Part shown: piece by piece, positions 33,974 to 43,143 of the stretch
Layout of the letters: each line of letters opens with the position of its first letter
How positions within the stretch are numbered: position 1 is the stretch's first letter
Assembly (NCBI RefSeq): GCF_044810985.1
Contig: NZ_CP085242.1
Coordinates: forward strand, 1,736,001-1,800,000
Direction of reading: 5' to 3'
Source: Marinospirillum sp031581385
GTDB taxonomy: Bacteria; Pseudomonadota; Gammaproteobacteria; Pseudomonadales; Halomonadaceae
DNA length: 64,000 bases
Made by a program: the position numbers and the translations under genes
Notes under the pieces: generated by a model
What the model saw: only the letters and a program-made list of their open reading frames with translations
Told to the model about the DNA's origin: nothing
Database searches by the model: none

Positions 33974-34242
33974 TGAAAGATCTTCCAACTGGGGAGCCTT
34001 AGACTGCCTCTTTCCTGGTCATCCAGTGCACGCCCGTCAGGGTCAACCAGGTAGTAGGGTTTACCCACCTTGGGGGTTACCTTGATGGCTTCCAGCTTGC
34101 CATCCACCCAGAACTCTTCAATTTTTCTGTCTTCTTCTTCACGAATCACAATTTCTGATTCCACCGGATCACTGGCCAGCAGACTTCCGGCTGGTGCCCA
34201 GCTCAGCAGGGCCAGAAGCAGCACCCAAATTAGTTTTTGCAT
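33967..34242 (-). CDS. DUF2782-family small exported protein
   Basis: A 91-residue protein with a cleavable signal (MQKLIWVLLLALLSW, cut near SLLA) and a short acidic, beta-rich domain ending GKPYYLVDPDGRALD. This fits DUF2782, a small periplasmic family usually found divergent from polA in pseudomonads and relatives, as here. The function is unknown. A GTG directly before the ATG has AAGGAG at better spacing (seven bases) and may be the true start. Confidence 0.8.
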   Translation of the reverse strand: MQKLIWVLLLALLSWAPAGSLLASDPVESEIVIREEEDRKIEEFWVDGKLEAIKVTPKVGKPYYLVDPDGRALDDQERGSLRLPSWKIFQW

Positions 34243-34330
34243 CACGCCAGTTCTCCTTTAGTATTCCTGATAACCTTGTCTTAATTGTAACTCAAAAGAG
34301 TTTCTTACCCCTAGATTTCGGAAGATTTGA

Positions 34331-37060
34331 ATGACTGAAACAACCCACCCACCTCTGCTGTTGGTCGATGCTTCATCCTATCTTTATCGTGCTTATCACG
34401 CCCTGCCCCCCCTTATGACCTCTCAAGGCCAACCCACCGGGGCCATCAAAGGGGTTCTCAACATGATTCAGAGCCTGATGAAGAGTTATCCGAACAGTCC
34501 GATCGGGATTGTTTTTGATGCCAAAGGGCCCACTTTCCGGGATGAACTCTTTGCCGAGTACAAATCCCACCGCCCTCCCATGCCGGATGACCTGCGCCAG
34601 CAGATTGAACCTTTGCATGCCTGTGTGCGTGCCCTGGGTTTACCCCTGCTGGCTGTCGAAGGCGTGGAGGCCGATGATGTGATCGGCACTTTGGCCCGCA
34701 AGGCTGCTGCACAAAAACAACCCGTGGTCATTTCCACCGGGGACAAGGATATGGCGCAGTTGGTTTGCCCCTGGGTCACTCTGGTCAATACCATGACGGG
34801 CAGCACCCTGGATGTGGAAGGGGTCAAGGAAAAATTCGGTATCGGGCCGGAGCTGATTATTGATTTTCTGGCCCTGATGGGCGACAAATCCGACAATATT
34901 CCCGGCGTTCCCGGTATTGGTGAAAAAACCGCCCAGGCCCTGCTGCAGGGGATCGGGGGTCTGGACGAGCTTTATGCCCGTCTGGATGAAATTCCTGCAT
35001 TAAGCTTTCGAGGTTCCAAAACCACACCCAAAAAGCTGGAAGAACACAAAGAGCAGGCTTACCTTTCTTATCAGTTGGCGACCATTAAAACCGATTGTGA
35101 TCTGGAGCTGCGCTATGACCAGTTGCAGCCCACTGAACCGGATACCAAACAACTGCGTGAACTTTACACCCGTCTGGAATTCAACAGCCTGCTGAAAAAT
35201 CTCGGTGAAATCACCAGCGCCCAGAACCCACCTGAAACCCAAAGCCTGAACTCCAGTGGTTATGAGACCCTGCTTGAAGAAAAAGACTGGCAGCGCTGGC
35301 TGGGTAAACTGAAAAAAGCCGCTGTTTTTGCCGTGGATACCGAAACCACCAGCCTCAACTACATGCAGGCTGAGCTGGTCGGCCTGTCTTTTGCCATTGA
35401 ACCCGGCGAAGCCGCCTATCTGCCTCTGACTCACAACTACCCCGGCGCACCCGAGCAACTGGACAGAGACCGGATTCTGGCCGATCTCAAACCCCTGCTG
35501 GAAGACCCCAAAATCGGCAAAATCGGACAGAACCTGAAATACGACATCAGTGTTCTGGCCCGTTATGGCATAGAGCTGCAGGGCATTGCTGCCGATACGC
35601 TGCTGGAATCCTATGTCCTCAACTCCACGGCCACCCGCCATGACATGGACTCTCTGGCCCTTAAATATCTGGGCCATAAAACCACCAGCTTTGAAGACCT
35701 GGCAGGCAAAGGCAAAAAACAACTGACCTTTGATCAGATCGATCTTGAACAGGCCAGCCATTATGCTGCTGAAGATGCGGATGTCACCCTGAGGCTGCAT
35801 CAGACCCTGGCCCCTCAAGTCAAAGCCGAGGGTCGCCTTCAGGAAGTTCTGGAAAAACTGGAGCTGCCTCTGGTGCCTCTGCTGTCGAGAATCGAACGCC
35901 AGGGCGTCAAGATTGATGTCCCCCACCTGCAGCGCCATTCCCAGGAAATGGCCCAGCGTATTCTGGAACTGGAAGAAGAAGCCCATGAACTGGCTGGTCA
36001 TGCTTTTAATCTGGGTTCCCCCAAGCAGTTGGCAGAAATCCTGTTTGAAGAACAAAAGCTGCCGATCAAGAAGAAAACCCCCAAAGGTGCGCCTTCCACG
36101 GCAGAAGCGGTACTCGAGGAGCTGGCTCTGGATTACCCGCTTCCCAAGGTCATCATGCAGCATCGGGGCCTGTCCAAACTCAAGAACACCTATACCGATA
36201 AACTGCCATTACTGGTCGAGCCTTCCACGGGCCGGGTTCACACCAGCTACCATCAGGCCGTCACTGCAACCGGGCGTCTGTCCAGTTCCGACCCCAACCT
36301 GCAGAATATCCCCATTCGTTCCGAGCAGGGCCGACGCATCCGTCAGGCCTTCATTGCCGAGCCTGGCTACAAACTGGTAGCGGCGGACTATTCCCAGATC
36401 GAACTGCGCATCATGGCTCACCTGTCCGGTGACCAGGGGCTTCTGAAAGCCTTTGCCGAAGATCAGGACATCCACCTGGCCACCGCTTCGGAAGTGTTCG
36501 GAACCCCTGCCGACCAGATCACCCCGGACCAGCGCCGCAGTGCCAAGGCGATTAATTTTGGTTTGATTTACGGCATGAGTGCCTATGGCCTGGCGCGGCA
36601 ACTGCACCTGGAGCGTCATCAGGCCCAAACCTACATTGACCGCTACTTTGATCGCTACCCCGGCGTGCTGCGTTATATGGATGCAACCCGGCAAAGTGCC
36701 GGGGAAAAAGGTTATGTGGAAACCCTGTTCGGGCGCAGGCTTTACCTGCCGGAAATCAACTCACGCAACTACAACCAGCGTCAAGGAGCAGAGCGAACCG
36801 CGATCAACGCACCCATGCAGGGCACCGCTGCCGATATCATGAAAAAAGCCATGCTGGATGTACAGGTCTGGCTGAACACTTCCGGTCTGGATGCCCGCAT
36901 CATCATGCAGGTCCACGATGAGCTGGTTTTTGAAGTCCGGGAAGATCAGGTCAAGGCTTTGATGGAAGGCGTCAAGCCCGCCATGGAACAAGCCGCAGAA
37001 CTGGATGTCCCTTTGATTGTTGAGGCTGCCAGTGGTGACAACTGGGATGAGGCCCACTGA
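34331..37060 (+). CDS. polA: DNA polymerase I
   Basis: A 909-residue enzyme with all three activities apparent: a 5'-3' exonuclease (LLVDASSYLYRAYHA, EADDVIGTLA, GDKSDNIPGVPGIGEKTA), a 3'-5' exonuclease with the DxE pair intact (FAVDTETTSL), and the polymerase motifs (ADYSQIELRIMAHLS, RRSAKAINFGLIYGMS, QVHDELVFEV). The usual start and length. Its TGA overlaps the ATG of the next gene by one base. Confidence 0.98.
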   Translation: MTETTHPPLLLVDASSYLYRAYHALPPLMTSQGQPTGAIKGVLNMIQSLMKSYPNSPIGIVFDAKGPTFRDELFAEYKSHRPPMPDDLRQQIEPLHACVRALGLPLLAVEGVEADDVIGTLARKAAAQKQPVVISTGDKDMAQLVCPWVTLVNTMTGSTLDVEGVKEKFGIGPELIIDFLALMGDKSDNIPGVPGIGEKTAQALLQGIGGLDELYARLDEIPALSFRGSKTTPKKLEEHKEQAYLSYQLATIKTDCDLELRYDQLQPTEPDTKQLRELYTRLEFNSLLKNLGEITSAQNPPETQSLNSSGYETLLEEKDWQRWLGKLKKAAVFAVDTETTSLNYMQAELVGLSFAIEPGEAAYLPLTHNYPGAPEQLDRDRILADLKPLLEDPKIGKIGQNLKYDISVLARYGIELQGIAADTLLESYVLNSTATRHDMDSLALKYLGHKTTSFEDLAGKGKKQLTFDQIDLEQASHYAAEDADVTLRLHQTLAPQVKAEGRLQEVLEKLELPLVPLLSRIERQGVKIDVPHLQRHSQEMAQRILELEEEAHELAGHAFNLGSPKQLAEILFEEQKLPIKKKTPKGAPSTAEAVLEELALDYPLPKVIMQHRGLSKLKNTYTDKLPLLVEPSTGRVHTSYHQAVTATGRLSSSDPNLQNIPIRSEQGRRIRQAFIAEPGYKLVAADYSQIELRIMAHLSGDQGLLKAFAEDQDIHLATASEVFGTPADQITPDQRRSAKAINFGLIYGMSAYGLARQLHLERHQAQTYIDRYFDRYPGVLRYMDATRQSAGEKGYVETLFGRRLYLPEINSRNYNQRQGAERTAINAPMQGTAADIMKKAMLDVQVWLNTSGLDARIIMQVHDELVFEVREDQVKALMEGVKPAMEQAAELDVPLIVEAASGDNWDEAH

Positions 37061-37362
37061 TGCCTCGACTGCTTCTGGATGGCAGGGAGCTGGAGGCATC
37101 CTCCAGTCAAACCCTGCTGGATTCCTTTCAGGCGGGCGGGGTTCCCTGGCGGGAGTCCTGCCGCAATGGTGTTTGCGGTGTCTGTGCCTGCCAATTGTTT
37201 CAAGGCAAGGTGGATTACCTTGGACGCCAACCCCATGCTCTGGACAACAAGGACAGAAGAGCAGGCCAAATCCTGCCTTGCATTGCCTACCCGGCCAGTG
37301 AATTACTGGAAATCAGTCTTCCCGCTTACCCTTTGGATTGTCCACAATTAACCAATCTTTAA
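37060..37362 (+). CDS. 2Fe-2S ferredoxin-like protein
   Basis: A 100-residue plant-type ferredoxin fold with the cluster ligands C-x4-C-x2-C (SCRNGVCGVCAC) and a final cysteine in ILPCIAYP. Its start overlaps the polA stop (TGATG), so its translation is coupled to polA. The partner enzyme is unknown and no reductase is nearby. Confidence 0.85.
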   Translation: MPRLLLDGRELEASSSQTLLDSFQAGGVPWRESCRNGVCGVCACQLFQGKVDYLGRQPHALDNKDRRAGQILPCIAYPASELLEISLPAYPLDCPQLTNL

Positions 37363-37438
37363 TCTTTTTTCAATTCTGGCTGCTAGGCTTATAGATGGAA
37401 GTCCCATTCATCTATTGAAGTCAATTCAAGGAGTTTTT

Positions 37439-39055
37439 ATGTCTTCAATCCTGGCAACGATTAAAGGACGTCTTTATCTGGTTTTTACCGCTATCTTTGT
37501 GCTTATGTTGGGCGTGGCCGCGCTCCTGGCCGTGGAGAAGGTTTTTTTGCAGGACACCCTGGATGAATCCAGGGTAACCGCTGGCAACATGGAGGCCCTG
37601 GGCGACATCACCACTGCCCTTAATGGCATGGAGGCCAGTGCCCTGAACTATGCAAATACCGGTCTGGATCGCCACTATCAACGCTATCAGGAACAAGAAG
37701 CAGTGTTCACTGACAAGGTACAGGAAGTCAGGGATCACACGGACCCGAATATTCAGGCCAACCGTCTTGCCGACCTGGAACAGCTACTCACCACTTTCCA
37801 GGAACATCAGCAAAATCATTACCAGCCCCTACTGGATGCAGGCCAGCAACAGGCCGAAGGTCAGCAACAGCAGGAGGCCCAGGCGCTGGATTCTCTGGTT
37901 GAGCTGATTACCCAGGCTGAAGCCATTGAGGCTGAAGTCCAGGGTACCTTTGACCAGCGCCTTGATCAGGCTAACCGCCAACTGGATCAGTTGCTTTGGT
38001 TTACTCTTGCTGCACTGGGATTTGTACTGGCAGTTATTCTTCTGGTTGCCCTACCGATTGTTCGTCGTATAGCCCAGCGTCTTGATGAAGTGATTGAAGT
38101 TGCAGAAACGGTGGGCCAGGGTGACCTTTCCGAAGCCGTCGAAGTCGATGGCAAGGATGAAATCAGCCGGGTTCTGAAAAGCTTTTCACGCATGCGCAAC
38201 CGTTTACGCAAGTTGGTCATAGGACTCAAGGACAAGTCCGAACAGCTGGCCACCTCCAGTAATCAGGTTGCAGAGACCGCGGGTTCCATCAGCCAGGCGA
38301 CTGAGGAACAGTCGCAATCCACGGATCAGATCTCCGCTGCTGTCGAGCAGCTCACTGTCAGTATCAGCCATGTCTCCGAGAGCGCTCGCCAGGCCTATGA
38401 TTTTTCTGAAGATGCCCGGCAAAGCAGTGATCGGGGCAACCATGTTGTCCAGAATATGGTGACCAGCATGCAGAAGATTGCCGGTGAATCCACCAAAACG
38501 GCAGAAAAGCTGCAAGAGCTGAGTGAGCGCTCCAACAAGATATCCTTGATTGTTGATCAAATTCAGGGCATTGCAGAGCAAACCAACCTCCTTGCTCTGA
38601 ATGCGGCGATTGAATCCGCTCGCGCCGGGGAACATGGCCGGGGTTTTGCTGTGGTGGCCGATGAAGTGCGGCAATTGGCCCAACGCTCCAGTGATGCCAC
38701 GGATGAAATCTCGGAGATGGTTAAAGGCATTCAAGATGAGATTGAGCAGGCTGTAGAGTCCATGCAAAGCACTGTGAAAGTGGTGAATACCGGCTCGGAT
38801 CAAGCGGAAGAGGCAGGCGTGGTTATTGAGCAAATCAAGGAAGGGGCTCTTTCAACAGCCGATGTCATCAACCAGACCTCAACTGCACTGGAAGAGCAGA
38901 CCGCTGTCAGCCAGGATGTGGCTCAGCAGGTGGAAAGCATCGCCAGCATGACCGTGGAAACAGCTGCGGCTTCGACACAAGCCAGTTCGGTAGCCACCTC
39001 ACTGCAGGATATTGCTGAAGAACTGCGTGGTTCTGTAGCCTACTTTAAAACCTAG
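37439..39055 (+). CDS. Methyl-accepting chemotaxis protein
   Basis: A 538-residue chemoreceptor: a membrane segment at about 11-33, a periplasmic helical sensor of about 150 residues that is strongly Gln/Glu rich (four-helix-bundle type), a second membrane segment near 184-205, a HAMP domain and the signalling hairpin with its tip GIAEQTNLLALNAAIESARA. The ATG at 37439 has AAGGAG five bases upstream. The ligand is unknown. It is a lone receptor gene, with no che genes beside it. Confidence 0.93.
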   Translation: MSSILATIKGRLYLVFTAIFVLMLGVAALLAVEKVFLQDTLDESRVTAGNMEALGDITTALNGMEASALNYANTGLDRHYQRYQEQEAVFTDKVQEVRDHTDPNIQANRLADLEQLLTTFQEHQQNHYQPLLDAGQQQAEGQQQQEAQALDSLVELITQAEAIEAEVQGTFDQRLDQANRQLDQLLWFTLAALGFVLAVILLVALPIVRRIAQRLDEVIEVAETVGQGDLSEAVEVDGKDEISRVLKSFSRMRNRLRKLVIGLKDKSEQLATSSNQVAETAGSISQATEEQSQSTDQISAAVEQLTVSISHVSESARQAYDFSEDARQSSDRGNHVVQNMVTSMQKIAGESTKTAEKLQELSERSNKISLIVDQIQGIAEQTNLLALNAAIESARAGEHGRGFAVVADEVRQLAQRSSDATDEISEMVKGIQDEIEQAVESMQSTVKVVNTGSDQAEEAGVVIEQIKEGALSTADVINQTSTALEEQTAVSQDVAQQVESIASMTVETAAASTQASSVATSLQDIAEELRGSVAYFKT

Positions 39056-39075
39056 AAATCATCATTCAAGGGCAA

Positions 39076-39107
39076 CCACCCAGGGGAACAAGAATTCCCC
39101 TGGGTGG
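39076..39107. terminator. Hairpin between convergent MCP and fabV genes
   Basis: A perfect 13-base stem CCACCCAGGGGAA / TTCCCCTGGGTGG with loop CAAGAA sits between the ends of the chemoreceptor and fabV genes. It has no T-run on either side, so it would be a weak intrinsic terminator or a 3'-end stabiliser for both transcripts. Confidence 0.55.
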
Positions 39108-39118
39108 AGTCCGTTCAC

Positions 39119-40327
39119 TTACTTGACTTCCACCACGTCAAAATCAACGAGAGGGGAAACATCCGCCTCATAGTCGACATCATCACGATTAAAGCCGAAC
39201 AGCTTGAGGAATTCATGCTTGTAACCGGCATAGTCGGTTAACTCAAACAGGTTGTCATTGTTCACCTTTTCCCAGAGCTCTTTGCAGGCTTTCTGGACAT
39301 CGTCGCGCAATTCCCAGTCATCCAGACGAATGCGGCTGGCTTCATCCAGATTCATGGCCTGATCATCTTCACGGAAGAGTTGTTCACGGTAGAGACGGTT
39401 GAGCTGCTCAATAGTGCCTTCATGCAGACCTTTGTCTTTCATCACCTTGTAAACCAGGGCAATGTAAAGAGGCATCACCGGAATGGCAGCAGAGGCCTGT
39501 GTTACCACTGACTTGAGTACAGCTACATTTGCAGAGCCTGAATACTTGTCCGCCAGCTTCTTGTTGAGTTCACTGGCCGCACGGTCCAGATCCTCCTTGG
39601 CTTTACCCAAGGCACCATGCCAGTAGATCGGCCAGGTGATTTCAGTGCCGATATAACTGAAAGCCGCCGTTTTAACACCCTTGGCCAATACGCCCGCTTC
39701 ATCCAAAGCCTGCATCCAGAGTTCCCAGTCTTCACCACCCATGACCTGAATGGTGTCATCAATTTCCTGCTGGGTTGCCGGTTCCACTTCGGCATGGATG
39801 ATTTCATCCTTGTTGGTATCGATCGCGGTGGACTTGTAGGTTTCACCGATGGGTTTCAAGGCTGAACGCTTCACTTCACCGCTGTCAGGCAATTTACGCA
39901 CAGGTGAGGCCAGGGAATAAATCACCAGATCCACTTCCCCCATATCCTGCTTGATCAGCTCAATGGCCTTGGCACGCACTTCATGGGAGAAGGCATCCCC
40001 ATTGATGGATTTGGCATAGAGGCCTGCCTTTTTGGCTTCCTCTTCAAAGGCCCAGGAGTTGTACCAGCCCGCCGTACCCGGCTTGCGCTCAGTAGCCGGT
40101 TTTTCAAAGAAAACCCCCAGGGTGTCTGCCTGGTAACCAAAAGCAGCGGTAATGCGGGCAGCCAGCCCATAACCACTGGAAGAACCGATCACCAGTACTT
40201 TTTTCGGGCCATCCGTCTTGACGCCCTGCTTTTGAGTAATGGCAATCTGCTCCTGGACATTTTTATAGCAACCCGTGGGATGGGTTGTTGTACAGATAAA
40301 GCCACGGTATTTGGGTTTGATAATCAT
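39119..40327 (-). CDS. fabV: Enoyl-ACP reductase FabV
   Basis: A 402-residue trans-2-enoyl reductase of the FabV/TER family: N-terminal MIIKPKYRGFICTTTHPTGC, NADH loop VLVIGSSSGYGLAARI and the catalytic Tyr-x8-Lys motif YWHGALGKAK. It completes fatty-acid elongation and is known to be insensitive to triclosan. The ATG at 40327 fits the family N-terminus and follows a GAGGT site; upstream extension to 40438 is not needed. Confidence 0.97.
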   Translation of the reverse strand: MIIKPKYRGFICTTTHPTGCYKNVQEQIAITQKQGVKTDGPKKVLVIGSSSGYGLAARITAAFGYQADTLGVFFEKPATERKPGTAGWYNSWAFEEEAKKAGLYAKSINGDAFSHEVRAKAIELIKQDMGEVDLVIYSLASPVRKLPDSGEVKRSALKPIGETYKSTAIDTNKDEIIHAEVEPATQQEIDDTIQVMGGEDWELWMQALDEAGVLAKGVKTAAFSYIGTEITWPIYWHGALGKAKEDLDRAASELNKKLADKYSGSANVAVLKSVVTQASAAIPVMPLYIALVYKVMKDKGLHEGTIEQLNRLYREQLFREDDQAMNLDEASRIRLDDWELRDDVQKACKELWEKVNNDNLFELTDYAGYKHEFLKLFGFNRDDVDYEADVSPLVDFDVVEVK

Positions 40328-40493
40328 TGTGTCTGTTACCTCGGTAATTCCTGAAAAAACTCCAGACTCTGGTCTGGCCGAAAACTTGTGCGCTATTATA
40401 AACACCTGTCGACAAACGCACACCTGCAGCAGGGCCAATAAAGCTGTTCATTTATCCAGCTTTAATGTTAAGCTTTTGAAAAGACTTAACTTA

Positions 40494-41204
40494 ATGGATA
40501 GCTTCATGGCCAACTTTGCCACACATACCGGTGTTGCAGCTGCAATTGGAAGCAGCCTGAGCACTGCACTCTTAGTGACTGCTCAATTGGATGCCATCTC
40601 CAGTCTGTTTTTATTATTCTTTTTCATAGCCGGAACACTACTACCGGATATTGATGTCGATAAAGCCAGACCAGTACGCTGGTTGTTCAATATTTTTGCC
40701 CTGATGGCCGCTTTGATGGCCGTTGTTCTGACCCATCCCCAAGACCCTGGTAGCTTCTGGTCGTTTTCCGAACCCCAACAACCTGGGTGGCGGGTAGCGC
40801 TGATTGCTCTGGTTGCCTGGGTTTTCACCCGCTATCCATTGGCCTGGTTTTTTCAGCGCTTTACCCGTCACCGGGGGCTTTGCCACAGTTTATTGATTGC
40901 CAGTATCTGGGCGTTGGGCTGGATTCATCTGGGGCTCAGCTTTATGGCAGTGGATGACCTCATCATTTGGTTACAGGGTTTGGCGATTTTTCTTGGATTT
41001 ATCTTGCACCTACTACTGGATGAACTCTACAGTGTTGACTTTGAAGGCGCCAGACTCAAGCGCTCCTTCGGCAGCGCCTTGAAGATCTACCAGAAAGATT
41101 TTATTAGCGGGTCTTTGTTGGCACTGGCGGCACTGACAGCTCTTGTCTGGTTATTGCCCTGGCCTGAAAGCCTGCTCAACTGGATGCAACCCTGGTTCAA
41201 TTAG
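40494..41204 (+). CDS. YdjM-like membrane metal-dependent hydrolase (DUF457)
   Basis: About 236 residues with four or five membrane segments and the family metal-site patterns FATHTGVAAAIGS, AGTLLPDIDVDK, RHRGLCHSLL and LHLLLDELYS. The family (DUF457, YdjM in E. coli, where it belongs to the SOS regulon) is annotated as membrane-bound hydrolases, with no known substrate. ATG at 40494 or at 40506; neither has a strong ribosome site. I saw no clear LexA box. Confidence 0.85.
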   Translation: MDSFMANFATHTGVAAAIGSSLSTALLVTAQLDAISSLFLLFFFIAGTLLPDIDVDKARPVRWLFNIFALMAALMAVVLTHPQDPGSFWSFSEPQQPGWRVALIALVAWVFTRYPLAWFFQRFTRHRGLCHSLLIASIWALGWIHLGLSFMAVDDLIIWLQGLAIFLGFILHLLLDELYSVDFEGARLKRSFGSALKIYQKDFISGSLLALAALTALVWLLPWPESLLNWMQPWFN

Positions 41205-41237
41205 GGTATCCAAAAGCAAACCCAAGGAATCCGATCC

Positions 41238-41669
41238 ATGTTCAAGCATTTTCTAATTATTCTGGCCTGCCTGATCATCAGCCAAAATCTAGCCGCAGCA
41301 GAGATTCCCGAATCTTTTATCAAGCTGGAGGCCGGGCAAAACTACCAAGGGGTGTTAGGCGAAAATGAAGTGGTCCGGTTTTATTTTGAGCTGGAAAAAA
41401 AATCCGAAGTTTTACTGGAAAGCAAAACACCCAAGCGCAGCAATACCATTTACCCCGAAGCCACCCTTTTTCACCAGGATGGCAGGACGATCACCCGAAA
41501 CTGGAGCAGTGGAGAAGGGCGTAACTTCAAGATTGTACGTGAGCTGGAGCCAGGAACCTATGTTCTGCGTGTGGAAGATGGGCGGGGTTGTGGCTCACTT
41601 CACGGCTGCCCGGAAATTCTGCGTGACTATCAGATTGTTTTTGAAGTCACGGAATCCACACCCTTTTAA
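41238..41669 (+). CDS. Small secreted protein, PPC-like beta fold
   Basis: A 143-residue exported protein with a signal peptide (LIILACLIISQNL, cut after LAAA) and a compact beta domain (VVRFYFELEKKSEVLLE, LEPGTYVLRVED). The pattern resembles the pre-peptidase C-terminal (PPC) beta-sandwich, but no peptidase is attached. Two cysteines (GCGSLHGC) could form a disulfide. Function unknown. It follows the YdjM-like gene by 33 bases and may share its transcript. Confidence 0.7.
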   Translation: MFKHFLIILACLIISQNLAAAEIPESFIKLEAGQNYQGVLGENEVVRFYFELEKKSEVLLESKTPKRSNTIYPEATLFHQDGRTITRNWSSGEGRNFKIVRELEPGTYVLRVEDGRGCGSLHGCPEILRDYQIVFEVTESTPF

Positions 41670-41744
41670 TTTCACCAGCGAAATACCAACAGATCGTTAT
41701 ACTGGTAATACGGTATGAATCCTGGGCAACCGAGGAGAAACACC

Positions 41745-42179
41745 ATGAACAAACAACAACGACTCAGCGAACAAGAGTTGCTGGCCATGCCTGAAGACAG
41801 CTACATGAATGCAGACCAGCTGGCCTTTTTTCGCCAGTTGCTTTTGGAGCATCGTGATGAAGTGGCGGCACACCTGGATGCCCTGCGCAAAGATATTACC
41901 ACCCCGCCTGAGCAGGGTGATGAAACCGACAAAGCCAGCCTGGAGGAAGAAAAAGCCCTGCTGCTTCGTCAGGCCGACCGCGAAAGCAAACTTTTAAACA
42001 AAATTTATACCGCCCTGGAAAGAATTGATAACGAAGATTACGGCTACTGTGCTGAAACCGGCGAACCCATTGGCTTGCAGAGACTCCTGCTACGACCCAC
42101 CGCAGAGCTTTCCATGGAAGCCAAACAGCTTCAGGAAGAGCAGGAAAGCCACTTTGCCAAAAACCGGAGTTCATCTTAA
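41745..42179 (+). CDS. DksA-like protein lacking the zinc-finger cysteines
   Basis: A 144-residue DksA/TraR-family protein. The coiled coil and its acidic tip DETDKA (residues 59-64, matching the DxxDxA of DksA) are intact, but of the four zinc cysteines only C102 remains; the others are T105, S123 and A126. Pseudomonas aeruginosa DksA2 similarly lacks a zinc finger and works when zinc is scarce. It should bind in the RNA polymerase secondary channel with ppGpp. Start ATG at 41745 has GAGGAG eight bases upstream. Its stop overlaps that of the convergent carrier gene (TTAA). Confidence 0.88.
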   Translation: MNKQQRLSEQELLAMPEDSYMNADQLAFFRQLLLEHRDEVAAHLDALRKDITTPPEQGDETDKASLEEEKALLLRQADRESKLLNKIYTALERIDNEDYGYCAETGEPIGLQRLLLRPTAELSMEAKQLQEEQESHFAKNRSSS

Positions 42180-43051
42180 AGCAAGGCCAGCCACAGAGCC
42201 GCTGGGATAATAATCAAGCTGGCCAGATTGCCTGCGAGAACGATAGAAGCAACTTTCTGCGGCTCCTGCTGGTACTTTTCGGCCAGCATGAAATTCAGGA
42301 CAGCCGGGGGCAGAGCTGCAAAAACCAACAGCATGCCCCACTGCTCGCCCTGCAAATTGAGAAAAGGCGCCACCAGGTAAGCCGCCAGAACACCGGAAAG
42401 CGGGCAAGCCAGTGCGCCGATTATCCCCAGCCTGATATCACTCAGATCCACATCCAGAAAACGCACACCCAGAGCAAACAGCATCAGGGGAATGGATATC
42501 TGCCCCAGCATCTCAACTGGCAAAGCCAGAGCCGACGGCAACTGCCAGTCCGTATAACTGAAGACCAAACCCGCAAAGGTAGCCAGGACGATAGGCACTT
42601 TAAGCAATGAGCCTATACGGGTGGATCGATCCAGAATGTAAAGACCCAGGGTAAAGTGCAACAGGTTGACCGTGATAAAAAGCGTCACTGCTGCTGGCAA
42701 GGCTGCTTCGCCAAAAGCCAGTACCAACAAGGGAATCCCCATGTTACCGGTATTATTGAACATCATGGGTGGCAAAAAGGTTTTACCACTGACCTTCAGG
42801 ATTCTCAGAAATGGCCAGAGCAGAAGACCGGAACCCAGGGAGACCGCAAGTGCACCGAACACCAGATGCAGATACTCACCCAGATTATAATCACTGCCGG
42901 AAAGTACCGAGAAAATCAGTGCGGGTATAAACACATCCATGTTGATCCGATTGATCCAGGCAATATCCGGCTTGAACCAGTGCGCATAGCCTGCACCCGT
43001 GGCCACCACAAGAAATACCGGCAGAACAATGTTGATAATGGTCGCTAGCAC
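42176..43051 (-). CDS. AEC-family carrier (auxin efflux carrier-like)
   Basis: A 291-residue protein with about ten membrane segments in two halves and the typical N-terminus LATIINIVLPVFLVVATGAG, plus FNNTGNMGIPLL in the crossover region and the second-half counterpart LPPAVLNFMLAEKY. Bacterial members move malate, malonate or other small acids; the substrate is unknown. The start appears to be a GTG preceded by AGGTGA. It is divergent from the quinone-reductase-like gene by 92 bases. Confidence 0.88.
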   Translation of the reverse strand: MLATIINIVLPVFLVVATGAGYAHWFKPDIAWINRINMDVFIPALIFSVLSGSDYNLGEYLHLVFGALAVSLGSGLLLWPFLRILKVSGKTFLPPMMFNNTGNMGIPLLVLAFGEAALPAAVTLFITVNLLHFTLGLYILDRSTRIGSLLKVPIVLATFAGLVFSYTDWQLPSALALPVEMLGQISIPLMLFALGVRFLDVDLSDIRLGIIGALACPLSGVLAAYLVAPFLNLQGEQWGMLLVFAALPPAVLNFMLAEKYQQEPQKVASIVLAGNLASLIIIPAALWLALL

Positions 43052-43143
43052 TCATATCACCTGAAAACATGATTTTGGAAGGGTTAGCAGCTAAACTGCG
43101 AGAACTGACTCTACAATCAACCCACTAGAAGAGCAAAAGAACA

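Noticed and set aside
37375..37400. Possible sigma-28 promoter upstream of the chemoreceptor gene
   Set aside because: GCTTATAG resembles the -10 element only partly and the -35 half is poor.
40275..40493. N-terminal extension of the YdjM-like gene by 73 codons
   Set aside because: It would overlap the fabV start and promoter region antisense; the family N-terminus begins at FATHTG shortly after the ATG at 40494 or 40506.
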